A stretch of DNA of 64,000 bases from Paenibacillus sp. FSL R7-0204 (GTDB taxonomy: Bacteria > Bacillota > Bacilli > Paenibacillales > Paenibacillaceae), in NCBI RefSeq assembly GCF_038002225.1, contig NZ_JBBOCA010000001.1, positions 5,394,001-5,458,000 on the forward strand, read 5' to 3'. Of this stretch, positions 26,686 through 35,247 are shown piece by piece; the stretch's first letter is position 1, and each line of letters begins with the position of its first letter. Both the position numbers and the translations under genes were made by a program. The notes below the pieces were generated by a model. The model was not told the origin of the DNA. It worked only from the letters and a program-made list of their open reading frames with translations, and searched no databases.

Positions 26686-26856
26686 CAAAGCCCCTCCCTA
26701 TAAATCATTTTCGTACAATTCCATAATAGCAAAAACACCCCCTGCAATATAGAAATAATTTCCTATAGTTTAAAAGTGTAAAATAGGAGGAATTACACCT
26801 CGGATTTTACCTTTAACCACACAGTCTAGCTAAGCGCCAAATACTCTTAGTGTAAT

Positions 26857-26898
26857 CAATTGTTTTATTTTGACAATTGTATATCAATAACATAAAGT
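26857..26898 (+). promoter_or_regulatory. Sigma-A promoter with overlapping inverted repeat before the DUF4062 gene
   Basis: A perfect TTGACA (26870-26875), 17 nt, then TAAAGT (26893-26898). The 7-bp inverted repeat CAATTGT/ACAATTG (26857-26863, 26873-26879) overlaps the -35 box, as expected for a repressor operator. It lies 35 nt before the ATG. Confidence 0.55.
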
Positions 26899-26933
26899 CG
26901 TAGTATAAATCACTACTAAAGAGGGTATATTTT

Positions 26934-27914
26934 ATGAGTTTTGAAGCGACTGTGCTACAAGTTTTGATTGCTTCTCCATCAGATGTAAGGGATCAGCGAG
27001 ATGAAATTGAAAAACAAATTTTTGAGTGGAATAAACAGTATGCTGAGGAATTGAATATTGTTTTACTTCCAAAACGTTGGGAAGATGTAGCCCCAGCGTA
27101 TTCCACTGATGACCCACAACAACTCTTAAATGAAAAGCTAGTTGGAAAATGTGATATTCTTATTGGAGTTTTTTGGACAAAGTTAGGTACACCAACTGCA
27201 AGATATGGATCTGGCACACTTGAGGAAATCAGTGTTTGCATTGAAAAAGGGAAAGAAATCATGCTTTATTTTTTGATTGACGATATACCAATGGATGTTA
27301 TTGCTTCTGAAGAGAAACAAAAGGAATTCAATAAAGTTCAGGCTTATAAAAGAGAATATGGACATAAAGGCCTTTATTCATACGAAACTGCAAGGATTAA
27401 AGAACACTTGTATGAAAAGGTTAACGATTTTAAAAAGAAAAGCGGAGCAAGTAACAGTGGATACGGACCACAACAATCGGTAGTCATTGACGAAAAACCA
27501 GAAGAACTCGTAAAAGTACCAATTATCAGAGGAACTGCCCCAAAAGAATCTTCCATTAATTTTTCTAGTTTACTCAAGGACGGCGGATTAAAGCCTGCCG
27601 AAATCCTTTTACTTGGGTATATACTTGATACTGGTGATAGAAATTTCGGATATCGCGGGATGGCTAAAAATACCATTGAGAAAATTCAGAAATGGGAAAT
27701 CGATCTAAATTTAATAAGGTCTTTATCAACGGAGTATGAAACCGTTATCAAAAATCTCGCTGCTCGAAACATTTTAGAAGAAGAACGTACAGGCCCAGGT
27801 AATGTCAGGTTGTATAGCTTACCTATATATTTATTTAATGAGCTATGTAAACTGCCTCCTAAATCGAAACACAGAATCGATGAATTTATAGACGGTTATG
27901 TTAGAATTAATTAG
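26934..27914 (+). CDS. DUF4062-like (TIR-like fold) protein
   Basis: A 326-residue protein. The N-terminal ~110 residues (VLIASPSDVRDQRDEIEK, DILIGVFWTKLGTPTARYGS, TLEEISVCIEKGKEIMLYF) have the pattern of the DUF4062/TIR-related Rossmann-like fold, in which the acidic TLEEI helix corresponds to the possible catalytic face. A linker of ~50 residues and a helical C-terminal domain with a possible winged-helix part follow. It is transcribed away from the CBASS CD-NTase. NADase or nucleoside-transferase activity is possible by family but not demonstrated. Confidence 0.65.
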   Translation: MSFEATVLQVLIASPSDVRDQRDEIEKQIFEWNKQYAEELNIVLLPKRWEDVAPAYSTDDPQQLLNEKLVGKCDILIGVFWTKLGTPTARYGSGTLEEISVCIEKGKEIMLYFLIDDIPMDVIASEEKQKEFNKVQAYKREYGHKGLYSYETARIKEHLYEKVNDFKKKSGASNSGYGPQQSVVIDEKPEELVKVPIIRGTAPKESSINFSSLLKDGGLKPAEILLLGYILDTGDRNFGYRGMAKNTIEKIQKWEIDLNLIRSLSTEYETVIKNLAARNILEEERTGPGNVRLYSLPIYLFNELCKLPPKSKHRIDEFIDGYVRIN

Positions 27915-28155
27915 TCGATAAAAAAAAGCGGATAAGAAATCAGTTTTTATAATAGCTAGAAGTTGGGTTCCGTAAGCTGTTTATATATTGTATATGAGGC
28001 ACTTGATGTATATGAAAAATTCAGATTAATGAAATTGACTGCATTGTATGTACATTAATTTATTTAGGTGCAACATTATTTAGTCTGTTTCTCCGCTTGA
28101 AATCAACAAAACCCCGACTTTTCGTATTTATGTGCAATCATTTTTATCCAGATAA

Positions 28156-28596
28156 GCCTGCGAGGTCTTCACCGGCGACATCGCCACGCCGGTGAAGCAT
28201 AACAACTCGCGTCTGCTGTCCAGCTTCCGCGAGATGGAGCAGGTGGCCGCCGACCGGCTGGCGGCCATGATCCCGCCGGAGCTGAGCGCAGTCTACGCGC
28301 CGCTCCTGCAGCCGCACACCAGCCCGCCCGGCTCCGAGGATGCCGGACTGCTCCGCTACGTCAAGGCAGCGGATGTGCTGGACGCTTACCTGAAATGCGT
28401 CTGGGAGGTCGCCGCAGGCAACCGCGAATTCGCCGCCGCCCGGGAGCAGACCGCCGCGAAGCTGCATGTGCTGGAGATGCCGGAGATGGAGTATTTCCTT
28501 GAACACATGGCTCCGGGCTTTGAGATGTCACTGGACGAGCTGTCTTCAAGCGCGAGCCAGGGACAATCCGCAAGAGAGCCTGAATCTATAGAGTAA
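28156..28596 (+). pseudogene. 5'-truncated YfbR-like 5'-deoxynucleotidase
   Basis: An open frame with no start codon of its own begins after TAA at 28153-28155: ACEVFTGDIATPVKHNN. This is the (HDA)xE(V)xxGDxxTPVK block of the HD-domain YfbR nucleotidases. The 146 residues continue through the second half of the family (AADVLDAYLKCVWEV) to the natural C-terminus. The N-terminal ~70 residues, including the first HD metal ligands, are missing, and composition switches sharply from AT-rich to GC-rich at 28,150. It marks where the island was inserted or a deletion joined the two regions. An internal GTG at 28192 would leave out the catalytic part. Confidence 0.75.
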
Positions 28597-28767
28597 GTAG
28601 AGTATGGCATTCGCATAACGTAGGTCCCCAGCTTTGGCTGGGACACTAACGGTTTGACCCGCGTACCTCGCGCTGGCACATTGTATTCCGTTTTCCGCAT
28701 ACATCCGGCCCACGCGCCCTTGTGATACAAGAGAAGTCAGCACGTTGCAGCCTAGAACGCTTATACA

Positions 28768-28803
28768 ATGCAAATAACCCGCCTCATGGCGGGTTATTTG
28801 CAT
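28768..28803. terminator. Terminator-type hairpin with 16-bp perfect stem
   Basis: ATGCAAATAACCCGCC and its exact complement around TCAT. It lies 172 nt past the yfbR fragment and is probably the old terminator of that gene. Confidence 0.7.
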
Positions 28804-28865
28804 ATGTCGGCTTACGTTTGGCCAGGTTAGCTCCGGTCTATTTAATTTAAGTTAAAGGAAAAAGG

Positions 28866-28996
28866 GCGGAGGGGAATTTTGGAACTGGAGGAGCGGTAGC
28901 GACCGCCTTTGTCTACGGATTTCAACCGTTAAAAACGGCATAAAATCAAGAAATCTGTAGACAACAGCGGCCGGAAGTCCAAAACTTCTCTGGAGT
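28866..28996. repeat. Long imperfect palindrome in the yfbR-thiH gap
   Basis: The left arm (AGGGGAATTTTGGAACT, then GACCGCCTTTGTCTACGGAT) pairs imperfectly with the right arm (ATCTGTAGACAACAGCGGCC, then AAGTCCAAAACTTCTCT). The loop holds the small repeat CCGTTAAAAACGG. With the terminator it is the only structure in the 500-nt gap 28597-29100. It may be a dispersed repeat element. Confidence 0.55.
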
Positions 28997-29100
28997 CACG
29001 GCTAATTCCGAAACATAAAAACATTAGTTCAATTTATATAGCCTGTTCCGTTTAACTTACATCCAGTTTAGTCAAATCAAACTAAGTCACATCAGCTTGC

Positions 29101-30222
29101 CTACCTCATCCCAAGCGGCTCGGACAGGATATCCCAGTCCTTGAATACCGGCTGGAGTCCTTGCGACCGCAGCATCTCGGCCATCTCGGCCACGCTGCGG
29201 TTGTCCGAGATTTCAAACTGCGGGGTGCCCCCTTCGAGGGAATGTCCGCCCACTTCGGTGGATACCCCTGCGGACATCTTCGTGATGCCGAGCTGGACCA
29301 GATGATCGCGCAGAGCGGCAGGCTCGCGTGTGGACAGTGAGATGCCGGAGCGCGGCAGGAACAGGCGGTAGGCCAGGATGATCTGCACCAGCGCCCGGTC
29401 GGTTACGTTGCTTGCCGGATTGAATTCGCCTAAGTAAGGCCGGAATCTGGGAATCGACAGCCCGATTTCGCATTCCGGGTACTTGTCCTGCAGATACCTC
29501 GCATGCAGCGCAGTCGCCAGCGCCTCCTGCCGCCATTCGTACATGCCGAGCAGGGCCCCGATATTCACTGAACGAAAGCCCGCTTGGCAGCCCCGCTCGG
29601 GAGCGTCCAGCCGGTTGCGGTAGACGCGTTTGGGTCCTTTTACATGCAGCGCTCGATAAGTCTCCTGGTGGTAGACCTCCTGGTAGAGCGTCAGACCGTC
29701 CACGCCGGCTTCCCGGAGTTCAGCATATTCGGCTGTCGAGAGCGGATTCACTTCAATGCTGACAGAGGAAAAATAGCGGCGCAGCACATTCACGCAATCC
29801 CTCACATAACCGGCCGGGCTGTCTCTCCGGGATTCCCCGGTCAGGATCAGAATATGGCGCAGGCCCGTGGCTGCGATGGTCTCTGCTTCCCGGGCGACCT
29901 CCTCCAGCGTCAGTTTTTTGCGTGGAAAATCATAGATAGAACTGAAGCTGCAATACGTGCAGTGATTCACGCAGAAATCTGCAAGATACATCGGGGTAAA
30001 CAGCTGCATCACATGGCCGAAATGCGTACGCGTCAACCGGTGCGCCTTCTGTGCCATCTCCTCCAGATAAGGCTCCGCTGCCGGTGACAGCAGGGCCATC
30101 AGCCCTTCTTCATCCACCTGCTCTGCACGAAGCGCGCGCTTCACATCCTCTGCCGTATAACGGCTCCATAGCGTCCCGTAAGGAAGCTGCTCCAGCCGGG
30201 CCATCGTCTCATAATAGCTCAT
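29101..30222 (-). CDS. thiH: 2-iminoacetate synthase ThiH
   Basis: A 373-residue radical SAM enzyme that splits tyrosine into 2-iminoacetate for the thiamine thiazole ring. The cluster motif is FCVNHCTYCSF (Cys-x3-Cys-x2-Cys) at ~82-92, followed by the GE motif TGESR and the C-terminal TKMSAGVST block. It follows thiG after 29 nt in the order tenI-thiS-thiG-thiH. ThiH takes the place of the oxidase ThiO used by B. subtilis, which implies an oxygen-sensitive route. It is the last gene of the riboswitch-controlled operon. Confidence 0.95.
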   Translation of the reverse strand: MSYYETMARLEQLPYGTLWSRYTAEDVKRALRAEQVDEEGLMALLSPAAEPYLEEMAQKAHRLTRTHFGHVMQLFTPMYLADFCVNHCTYCSFSSIYDFPRKKLTLEEVAREAETIAATGLRHILILTGESRRDSPAGYVRDCVNVLRRYFSSVSIEVNPLSTAEYAELREAGVDGLTLYQEVYHQETYRALHVKGPKRVYRNRLDAPERGCQAGFRSVNIGALLGMYEWRQEALATALHARYLQDKYPECEIGLSIPRFRPYLGEFNPASNVTDRALVQIILAYRLFLPRSGISLSTREPAALRDHLVQLGITKMSAGVSTEVGGHSLEGGTPQFEISDNRSVAEMAEMLRSQGLQPVFKDWDILSEPLGMR

Positions 30223-30251
30223 AACCGTTCCTCTCCTCCCTATTCCATCTG

Positions 30252-31016
30252 TCAGGCCAAGAATCCGGTCAACGGTGAAGAGGCTGCCGCCGTCTCCTCC
30301 ACAGGGCCCAGTCCGGCGAGATAAGCTTTGCGCCCGGCGGATACCGCTTCACGGAAGGCTTCTGCCATCAGCAGCGGATCTGAGGCGGTAGCAATCGCTG
30401 TATTAAGCAGGACCGCTGCGGCTCCCATCTCCATCGCCTCGGCCGCCTCGGACGGTCTGCCGATTCCGGCATCCACGATCACCGGCAGATCCGTCTCAGA
30501 GATCAGAATCCGGATCAGCTCCTTGGTCTGCAGCCCGCGGTTGGAGCCAATCGGCGCTCCAAGCGGCATTACGGCTGCGGCCCCCGCTGCCTTCAGCCGC
30601 AGGGCTGCGGACAGGTCAGGACTCATGTAAGGAAGCACCACGAAGCCCTCTGCTGCCAGAATCTCGGTCGCCCGGATGGTCTCGGTATTATCCGGCAGCA
30701 GATATTTCTGGTCGTTGATGACCTCAATCTTCACCCAATTCCCCAGCCCCGCCGATCTCGCCAGCCGGGCAATCCGTACCGCCTCTTCTGCGGTGCGCGC
30801 ACCGGAGGTATTGGGCAGTAAAGTCATGTGGGAAGGAATGTGGCTGACAATATTGTCACTGCTCTCCGGGTCCACCCGGCGCAGGGCAACGGTAATGACC
30901 TGTGAGCCTGATCGCGTAATCACCTCGGGTATGAGGGTGTTGCGGCTGTATTTTCCGGTGCCAATGAACAGTCTGCTGGTTAGAGTCACTCCGCCAATCA
31001 TCAATGGGTCTTGCAT
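30252..31016 (-). CDS. thiG: Thiazole synthase ThiG
   Basis: A 254-residue TIM barrel that joins deoxyxylulose 5-phosphate, the ThiS thiocarboxylate and iminoacetate. Visible blocks are [17 protein letters not shown] at the N-terminus, the Schiff-base lysine strand [37 protein letters not shown] and VLLNTAIA, all in family order. The start is ATG, 30 nt after the thiS stop. Length is normal. Confidence 0.96.
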   Translation of the reverse strand: MQDPLMIGGVTLTSRLFIGTGKYSRNTLIPEVITRSGSQVITVALRRVDPESSDNIVSHIPSHMTLLPNTSGARTAEEAVRIARLARSAGLGNWVKIEVINDQKYLLPDNTETIRATEILAAEGFVVLPYMSPDLSAALRLKAAGAAAVMPLGAPIGSNRGLQTKELIRILISETDLPVIVDAGIGRPSEAAEAMEMGAAAVLLNTAIATASDPLLMAEAFREAVSAGRKAYLAGLGPVEETAAASSPLTGFLA

Positions 31017-31046
31017 GTTAACGCCTCCTGGGATAAGTTTTCGTGT

Positions 31047-31250
31047 TCAGCCTCCGCCTACAAAATGAACCAGCTCAATCCGGTCCCCTTCATTTAGTAA
31101 CGCATCGCCATAAACCTCTCTTCCGGCAAGCTCGCCGTTCAGCTCGACAATCACCAGCTTCCCGGCCCACTCGGGCCGGGCCAGCAGATCCGCCAGCGTC
31201 CGGCAGCTCTCTTCCACCCTCTGGCGGGTACCGTTAACGGTCACATTCAT
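31047..31250 (-). CDS. thiS: Sulfur carrier protein ThiS
   Basis: A 67-residue ubiquitin-like protein starting MNVTVNGTRQ and ending with the required Gly-Gly C-terminus (VHFVGGG), where the thiocarboxylate is formed. It overlaps tenI by 4 bases (ATGA), so translation is coupled. No ThiF adenylyltransferase is encoded nearby; another protein must activate it. Confidence 0.94.
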   Translation of the reverse strand: MNVTVNGTRQRVEESCRTLADLLARPEWAGKLVIVELNGELAGREVYGDALLNEGDRIELVHFVGGG

Positions 31251-31912
31251 GCCTGTTCACCTCCTGCTGTGCCCTGTGCTTGAGCCATATCCAGCGCTTC
31301 AGCCAGCTCTGCTGCCCTGTGAACCGCTGCCCTGTACGCCCGGGCCGCTGCCACCGGGTCCGGGGCTCCGCAGATCCCCGACATGACGGCAATGCCTGCT
31401 GCCCCTTGGGCTAACACCGCCTCGGCATTCCCCGGGGTAATCCCTCCAAGCGCAATCAGCGGGATGCAGCTCCAGCGGACGGCCTCTGCCAGCTGCGCAA
31501 GTCCCCGTGCCTGCTGTCCGGGCTTGCAAGCCGTCGGGAATACATGCCCGTAGAGGCAGTAGTCTGTTCCCTGCCTTCCAGCCTGAGCCGCCTCTTCCTG
31601 CGAGTGGACCGATCTGCCGATCCGCAGACCCGGTGCAAGGCCGCGCACTGCGGCTGGCGGGAGGCTATGCCAGGCTAACTGTACACCGCCTGCCCCGGCG
31701 GCCAGGGCAACATCGATCCTATCATTAATGACCAGCTTCGATGGCGGTACTCCGGCCTGAAGCATCTGCTGCGCCGCCGCCAGAAGTTCGCGGGCAGGCA
31801 TGGATTTTTCGCGGAGCTGGATATAATCCACCATAGAATGCACCGCCGCGGCCCATTCAGCCAGCGCTTCAGGCGGCAGCCGCCCATCCGAGACCGCATG
31901 AATTTCGTACAA
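31247..31912 (-). CDS. tenI: Thiazole tautomerase TenI (ThiE-like)
   Basis: A 221-residue TIM-barrel protein of the ThiE/TenI family. QLREKSM and VINDRIDVALAAGAGGVQL are shared by both members. The sequence YGHVFPTACKPG has the TenI-type GHVF with the catalytic His, where ThiE has a GPVF-type loop; the ThiE pyrophosphate site is weak. It therefore likely aromatises the thiazole tautomer. The start is TTG at 31912, 7 nt after GGAGGGG. It is the first gene after the TPP riboswitch. A bifunctional ThiE role cannot be ruled out. Confidence 0.85.
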   Translation of the reverse strand: MYEIHAVSDGRLPPEALAEWAAAVHSMVDYIQLREKSMPARELLAAAQQMLQAGVPPSKLVINDRIDVALAAGAGGVQLAWHSLPPAAVRGLAPGLRIGRSVHSQEEAAQAGRQGTDYCLYGHVFPTACKPGQQARGLAQLAEAVRWSCIPLIALGGITPGNAEAVLAQGAAGIAVMSGICGAPDPVAAARAYRAAVHRAAELAEALDMAQAQGTAGGEQA

Positions 31913-31962
31913 CGCCCTTCCCCTCCCGTCTGTTCCAGCTCACTCTGCACCACTCCACAACA

Positions 31963-31997
31963 CAAAAAAGACCGCCCCCCGTAAAGGAAGCAGTCTG
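31963..31997 (-). terminator. Riboswitch-controlled terminator in the thi leader
   Basis: Read on the minus strand, AGACTGCTTCC (31986-31996) pairs with the GGGGGGCGGTCT arm, using G-U wobbles, and six T follow. It lies between the TPP aptamer and tenI, so ligand binding probably controls transcription termination here. Confidence 0.75.
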
Positions 31998-32049
31998 GAA
32001 TAGAAACAGGAATACCGGCACTTGCCGTATACCCCCGCTGCAATATTCG

Positions 32050-32142
32050 TTCTCCACTTCCCTACGCTGGTATAAACCAGATCAGGTTCAAAGGGTCCGG
32101 ACACTACGTCCGTCTCAGCCTTGCGGCACCCCTAGTGATCGT
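32050..32142 (-). ncRNA. TPP riboswitch (THI element)
   Basis: The minus strand contains the conserved aptamer parts in order: CACTAGGGGTGCC, GGCTGAGA, ACCCTTTGAACCTGATCTGG and TACCAGCGTAGGGAAGTGG. These bind the pyrimidine and pyrophosphate of TPP. It lies upstream of the leader terminator and of tenI-thiS-thiG-thiH and should switch the operon off when TPP is high. Confidence 0.97.
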
Positions 32143-32198
32143 TCTATGCGGTTGTTTTGTCTTGCTTGTTGTATATTAGCATATTATTCCTGTCAGGG

Positions 32199-32735
32199 CT
32201 ATTCTTTCGTAGATTTTACTTCAATTACAAAAACCACAGATGAACTCCCTTCTGAAAATTTACCATCCTCGGTTGTCCAGAATGCTGATATGCCATAGTA
32301 ATAAACGCCTTGTTCTTTTGGAGCATTAAAAGAGCCGTTCTGCAATGGAATTTGCACTTCTTTATCATCGACAAATTGCTGAACGGTTAACCCGCCGGGT
32401 GCCGGTTTATAAGCAAAAGCAACATGGATCCCCCCCTCAGGGGCTATAACAGTGGGAGTAACCCCCTGTACCATGGATTGTCCTCCTATATAATCCGCAC
32501 ATCCTAATTTCCCCCAGCAATAGCTGCCTTGGGTAACCGGAATTTGGGTTTTCCCGGAAGTAACAAGGGGTAGCGGCGGTGATTCCTGCTTAATTCTAAC
32601 CCCAATGCTTTTTGCCTTTCCTTCCAATCTTGTATTTGCCACAAGTCTCCCTGCAAAAGGAGTCAAGTAAATGAACACTACCAGAAAAACTAAAATCCCC
32701 GCTGCAGATAGAATGATTCCTTTTTTTCTAAGCAT
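32199..32735 (-). CDS. Membrane-anchored secreted protein of unknown function
   Basis: A 178-residue protein. A basic start followed by one hydrophobic helix (~7-27, IILSAAGILVFLVVFIYLTP) anchors it, leaving ~150 residues outside. Visible there is GSYCWGKLGCADYIGG, with two Cys that could form a disulfide. No enzyme motif was seen. The start is ATG with AAAGGGG 7 nt upstream. It is more AT-rich than its neighbours, which may indicate transfer. Confidence 0.7.
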   Translation of the reverse strand: MLRKKGIILSAAGILVFLVVFIYLTPFAGRLVANTRLEGKAKSIGVRIKQESPPLPLVTSGKTQIPVTQGSYCWGKLGCADYIGGQSMVQGVTPTVIAPEGGIHVAFAYKPAPGGLTVQQFVDDKEVQIPLQNGSFNAPKEQGVYYYGISAFWTTEDGKFSEGSSSVVFVIEVKSTKE

Positions 32736-32801
32736 CCCAATCCCCTTTCATATCCAATTATCTAAATAGACGGAATTATATTGTAATAGTTACAAGCGCT
32801 G

Positions 32802-32837
32802 AAAAAAAGCCTGCCGGCAAGCGGTTAGGCTTTTTTA
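32802..32837. terminator. Bidirectional terminator after the SDR gene
   Basis: AAAAAAAGCCTGCCG pairs with CGGTTAGGCTTTTTT (one interior mismatch) around GCAAG. It lies 45 nt past the SDR stop on the minus strand. Confidence 0.8.
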
Positions 32838-32881
32838 AAATAGAATTTATATGTTGCACACGAATCTGCATCCAGCACCCA

Positions 32882-33754
32882 TCAGCCGTTCACAACCTCG
32901 CCGCCGTTCACATGCATCACCTGTCCGCTCACATAGGAGGAATCGTCCGAGGCCAGGTATACATAAGCCGGTGCCAGCTCTTCAGGCTGTCCCGGGCGCT
33001 TCATCGGCTGGGTGCCGCCGAACTCACTGACCTTCTTCGCGTCAAAGGTTGAAGGAATCAGCGGGGTCCAGATGGGTCCGGGCGCTACCGCATTCACGCG
33101 GATGCCCTTATCGGCCAGATTCATCGACAGCGAACGGGTGAAGCTGAGAATCGCTCCCTTGGTGGACGAATAGTCCAGCAGCTGCGGGCTGCCGCGATAC
33201 GCCGTGATGGAGGTGGTGTTAATGATCGTAGCGCCTTTTTTAAGATGAGGCATCGCTGCCTTAGTCAGATAGAACATGGAGAAAATATTCGTCCGGAACG
33301 TACGCTCCAGCTGCTCCGCTGTGATGTCCTCAATATGGTCCTGCGGATGCTGCTCCGCTGCGTTGTTGATCAGGATGTCGAGCTTGCCGAGTCCTTCAAC
33401 GGTTTGACGAATCAGGCTCTGACAGAAGCATTCGTCCCCGATGTCGCCGGCGATCAGAATACAGGTTCTGCCCTCCTGCTCCACCTGGCGCTTGGTCTCC
33501 TCCGCATCCTCATGCTCGTTCAAGTAGGAGATCACCACATCCGCGCCCTCCTTGGCAAAATGAACGGCAACCGCACGCCCGATCCCGCTGTCGCCTCCGG
33601 TAATGAGCGCAGCCTTGCCCAGCAGCTTGCCTGCTGCCTTGTACGCCGGTGTCTCAAACTCCGGGAGCGGGTTCATCTCACTCTCAATTCCCGGGCGTTG
33701 ATCCTGTACCTGCGGGGGCAGGGTTTTGACAGGTTGTTTGTTAGTGTCTGGCAT
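32882..33754 (-). CDS. SDR-family oxidoreductase (YhdF/YhxC-like)
   Basis: A 290-residue short-chain dehydrogenase. After an ~40-residue tail come the NAD(P)-binding GGDSGIGRAVA (53-63), NNAA (~130), the active-site Ser in NTTSITAYRG, and the YSSTKGA catalytic Tyr-Lys pair, then the VAPGPIWTPL loop. The N-terminal tail (QDQRPGIESEMNPLPEF) is typical of the YhdF/YhxC/GsiB-associated group of general-stress SDRs. The substrate is unknown. The start is ATG with GGAGAATGG upstream. Confidence 0.9.
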   Translation of the reverse strand: MPDTNKQPVKTLPPQVQDQRPGIESEMNPLPEFETPAYKAAGKLLGKAALITGGDSGIGRAVAVHFAKEGADVVISYLNEHEDAEETKRQVEQEGRTCILIAGDIGDECFCQSLIRQTVEGLGKLDILINNAAEQHPQDHIEDITAEQLERTFRTNIFSMFYLTKAAMPHLKKGATIINTTSITAYRGSPQLLDYSSTKGAILSFTRSLSMNLADKGIRVNAVAPGPIWTPLIPSTFDAKKVSEFGGTQPMKRPGQPEELAPAYVYLASDDSSYVSGQVMHVNGGEVVNG

Positions 33755-34067
33755 AATCCATTCTCCTTTCGCTGTCCACAGTAATGTTGATTAATCATGT
33801 TAGCATGGCTTAAGGTCTGGTGTTTATGCATCAGGCAGTGTGCCTGCTTGGCTGTACGTTATGTTACTTACCACACTTGGCAGCCGCCCAAACAACCAAT
33901 GTTCATTCCCGGCTGTCACGGATTTCTCTGGGGAGAGCCGGATAGTGAAATGATCTTACGGTATGTAAGGAACTTTTCCTAATCGAATATTATCTATATC
34001 CGCTAGGGGGAAAGCCCTATACTTTGTGAGGAAAGACAACTACCTTAACGGAGAGGACGCTTCCACC
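33755..34067. other. Divergent intergenic region
   Basis: 313 nt between divergent SDR and amidohydrolase genes; it must hold both promoters. No conserved gene or strong hairpin is seen. Confidence 0.4.
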
Positions 34068-35231
34068 ATGGGAAATGAGCGCATCTTGCTGGTGAACGGA
34101 ACGGTAATCGATGGAACCGGACGGCCGCCGCTGCATCATACAAACATTGAGATTGTTAATGGCCGCTTCGGCACCATAACACAGCAAAGTGACATTAACG
34201 GGAGAATCGGGCATGACTCCGCAACAACAGTGATCGACCTTGAGGGTCTGTTCATTTTGCCGGGGTTTATTCACACCCATGCCCATACCAGCTTCAAGTA
34301 CATACAGAATGAGCCGCTGCACGGATATCATACGGAATATTTGGCCGCGTGCCTAGCAGAAGGAATTACTACGATCCGCGATGAGGGAATGACTACGGCA
34401 GCATCGATTGACGATGTAGTCACACATACGCGGCAGCTGGAGAGCGGTGCTTTTCCCAGAATTCTTACGTCTGGCAAGGTCTTCACGGCTCCAGGCGGTT
34501 ACGGTGGTCAGGAGCCTATCGGAGTAGGGAGTGCAGAGGAGGCGCGGCTTAAGGTTCGTCAGGTTTTGGGACAAGGAATACATTTCATCAAAACAGCGCT
34601 GGAAGACGGCTACGATCCTGCTACCGCCGGACTGCCCCAGCTGAATCAGGAGATTCTTGAAGCGATCTGCCAGGAGGCCCGGAGCATGGGCACTTACGTA
34701 TCTGCTCATGTTACAAGTGCACGTAATCTTCAAGTTCTGGTGGATGCAGGGATCAGCGATGCTGCGCATATGATTTACGACCGGCTGGACGATCAACTGA
34801 TAAGGCAAATGGTGAGCAGGAGCATCCGAATCGTTCCCACACTCACCGTACTCCAGATGTTCCAGGACAAATTCGGAGCGCCGCTGCTGGAGCAAGGCCT
34901 GGATAATCTCTGGAGATTTATTCAGGCGGGCGGGGAGATTGGCCTGGGGGATGATTTTATCGAAGAAGCTCCTCCGTGGTACAGAGCCGGTATGCCGTGG
35001 AAAGAGATCCAGCTGTTAGGACAAGCCGGCCTCTCCCCGATGCAGATTATTGTGGCTGCCACTTCATCCGGTGCCAAGATCTGCAGGCTGGATCATGAGC
35101 TCGGTACCATTGAGACAGGCAAGAGGGCCGATCTATTGGTCGTCGGGGGCGATCCGCTAGCGGATATTAACAACCTGCGTCAGGTCAGCTGGGTAATGAA
35201 AGACGGCAAGATCGTATCGAAATCATACTAG
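34068..35231 (+). CDS. Amidohydrolase-family protein (imidazolonepropionase-like)
   Basis: A 387-residue metal-dependent hydrolase. The barrel opens with LPGFIHTHAHTSF (HxH metal ligands, ~75), followed by FIKTALEDG, YVSAHVTSARN (metal His), DAAHMIYD and the GLGDDF acidic turn, and finishes with GTIETGKRADLLVVGGDP. It most resembles the Xaa-Pro dipeptidase/imidazolonepropionase-like group; the substrate cannot be told. The start is ATG at 34068 with GAGAGGA upstream; a GTG at 34026 is open in frame but lacks a site. A GNAT gene follows after 16 nt. Confidence 0.85.
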   Translation: MGNERILLVNGTVIDGTGRPPLHHTNIEIVNGRFGTITQQSDINGRIGHDSATTVIDLEGLFILPGFIHTHAHTSFKYIQNEPLHGYHTEYLAACLAEGITTIRDEGMTTAASIDDVVTHTRQLESGAFPRILTSGKVFTAPGGYGGQEPIGVGSAEEARLKVRQVLGQGIHFIKTALEDGYDPATAGLPQLNQEILEAICQEARSMGTYVSAHVTSARNLQVLVDAGISDAAHMIYDRLDDQLIRQMVSRSIRIVPTLTVLQMFQDKFGAPLLEQGLDNLWRFIQAGGEIGLGDDFIEEAPPWYRAGMPWKEIQLLGQAGLSPMQIIVAATSSGAKICRLDHELGTIETGKRADLLVVGGDPLADINNLRQVSWVMKDGKIVSKSY

Positions 35232-35247
35232 CAGGAGGTTTTGCAAA

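Noticed and set aside
28192..28596. Independent 134-codon gene starting at GTG 28192
   Set aside because: The coding similarity to YfbR continues upstream of this GTG to 28156, so it is a truncated gene, not a new one.
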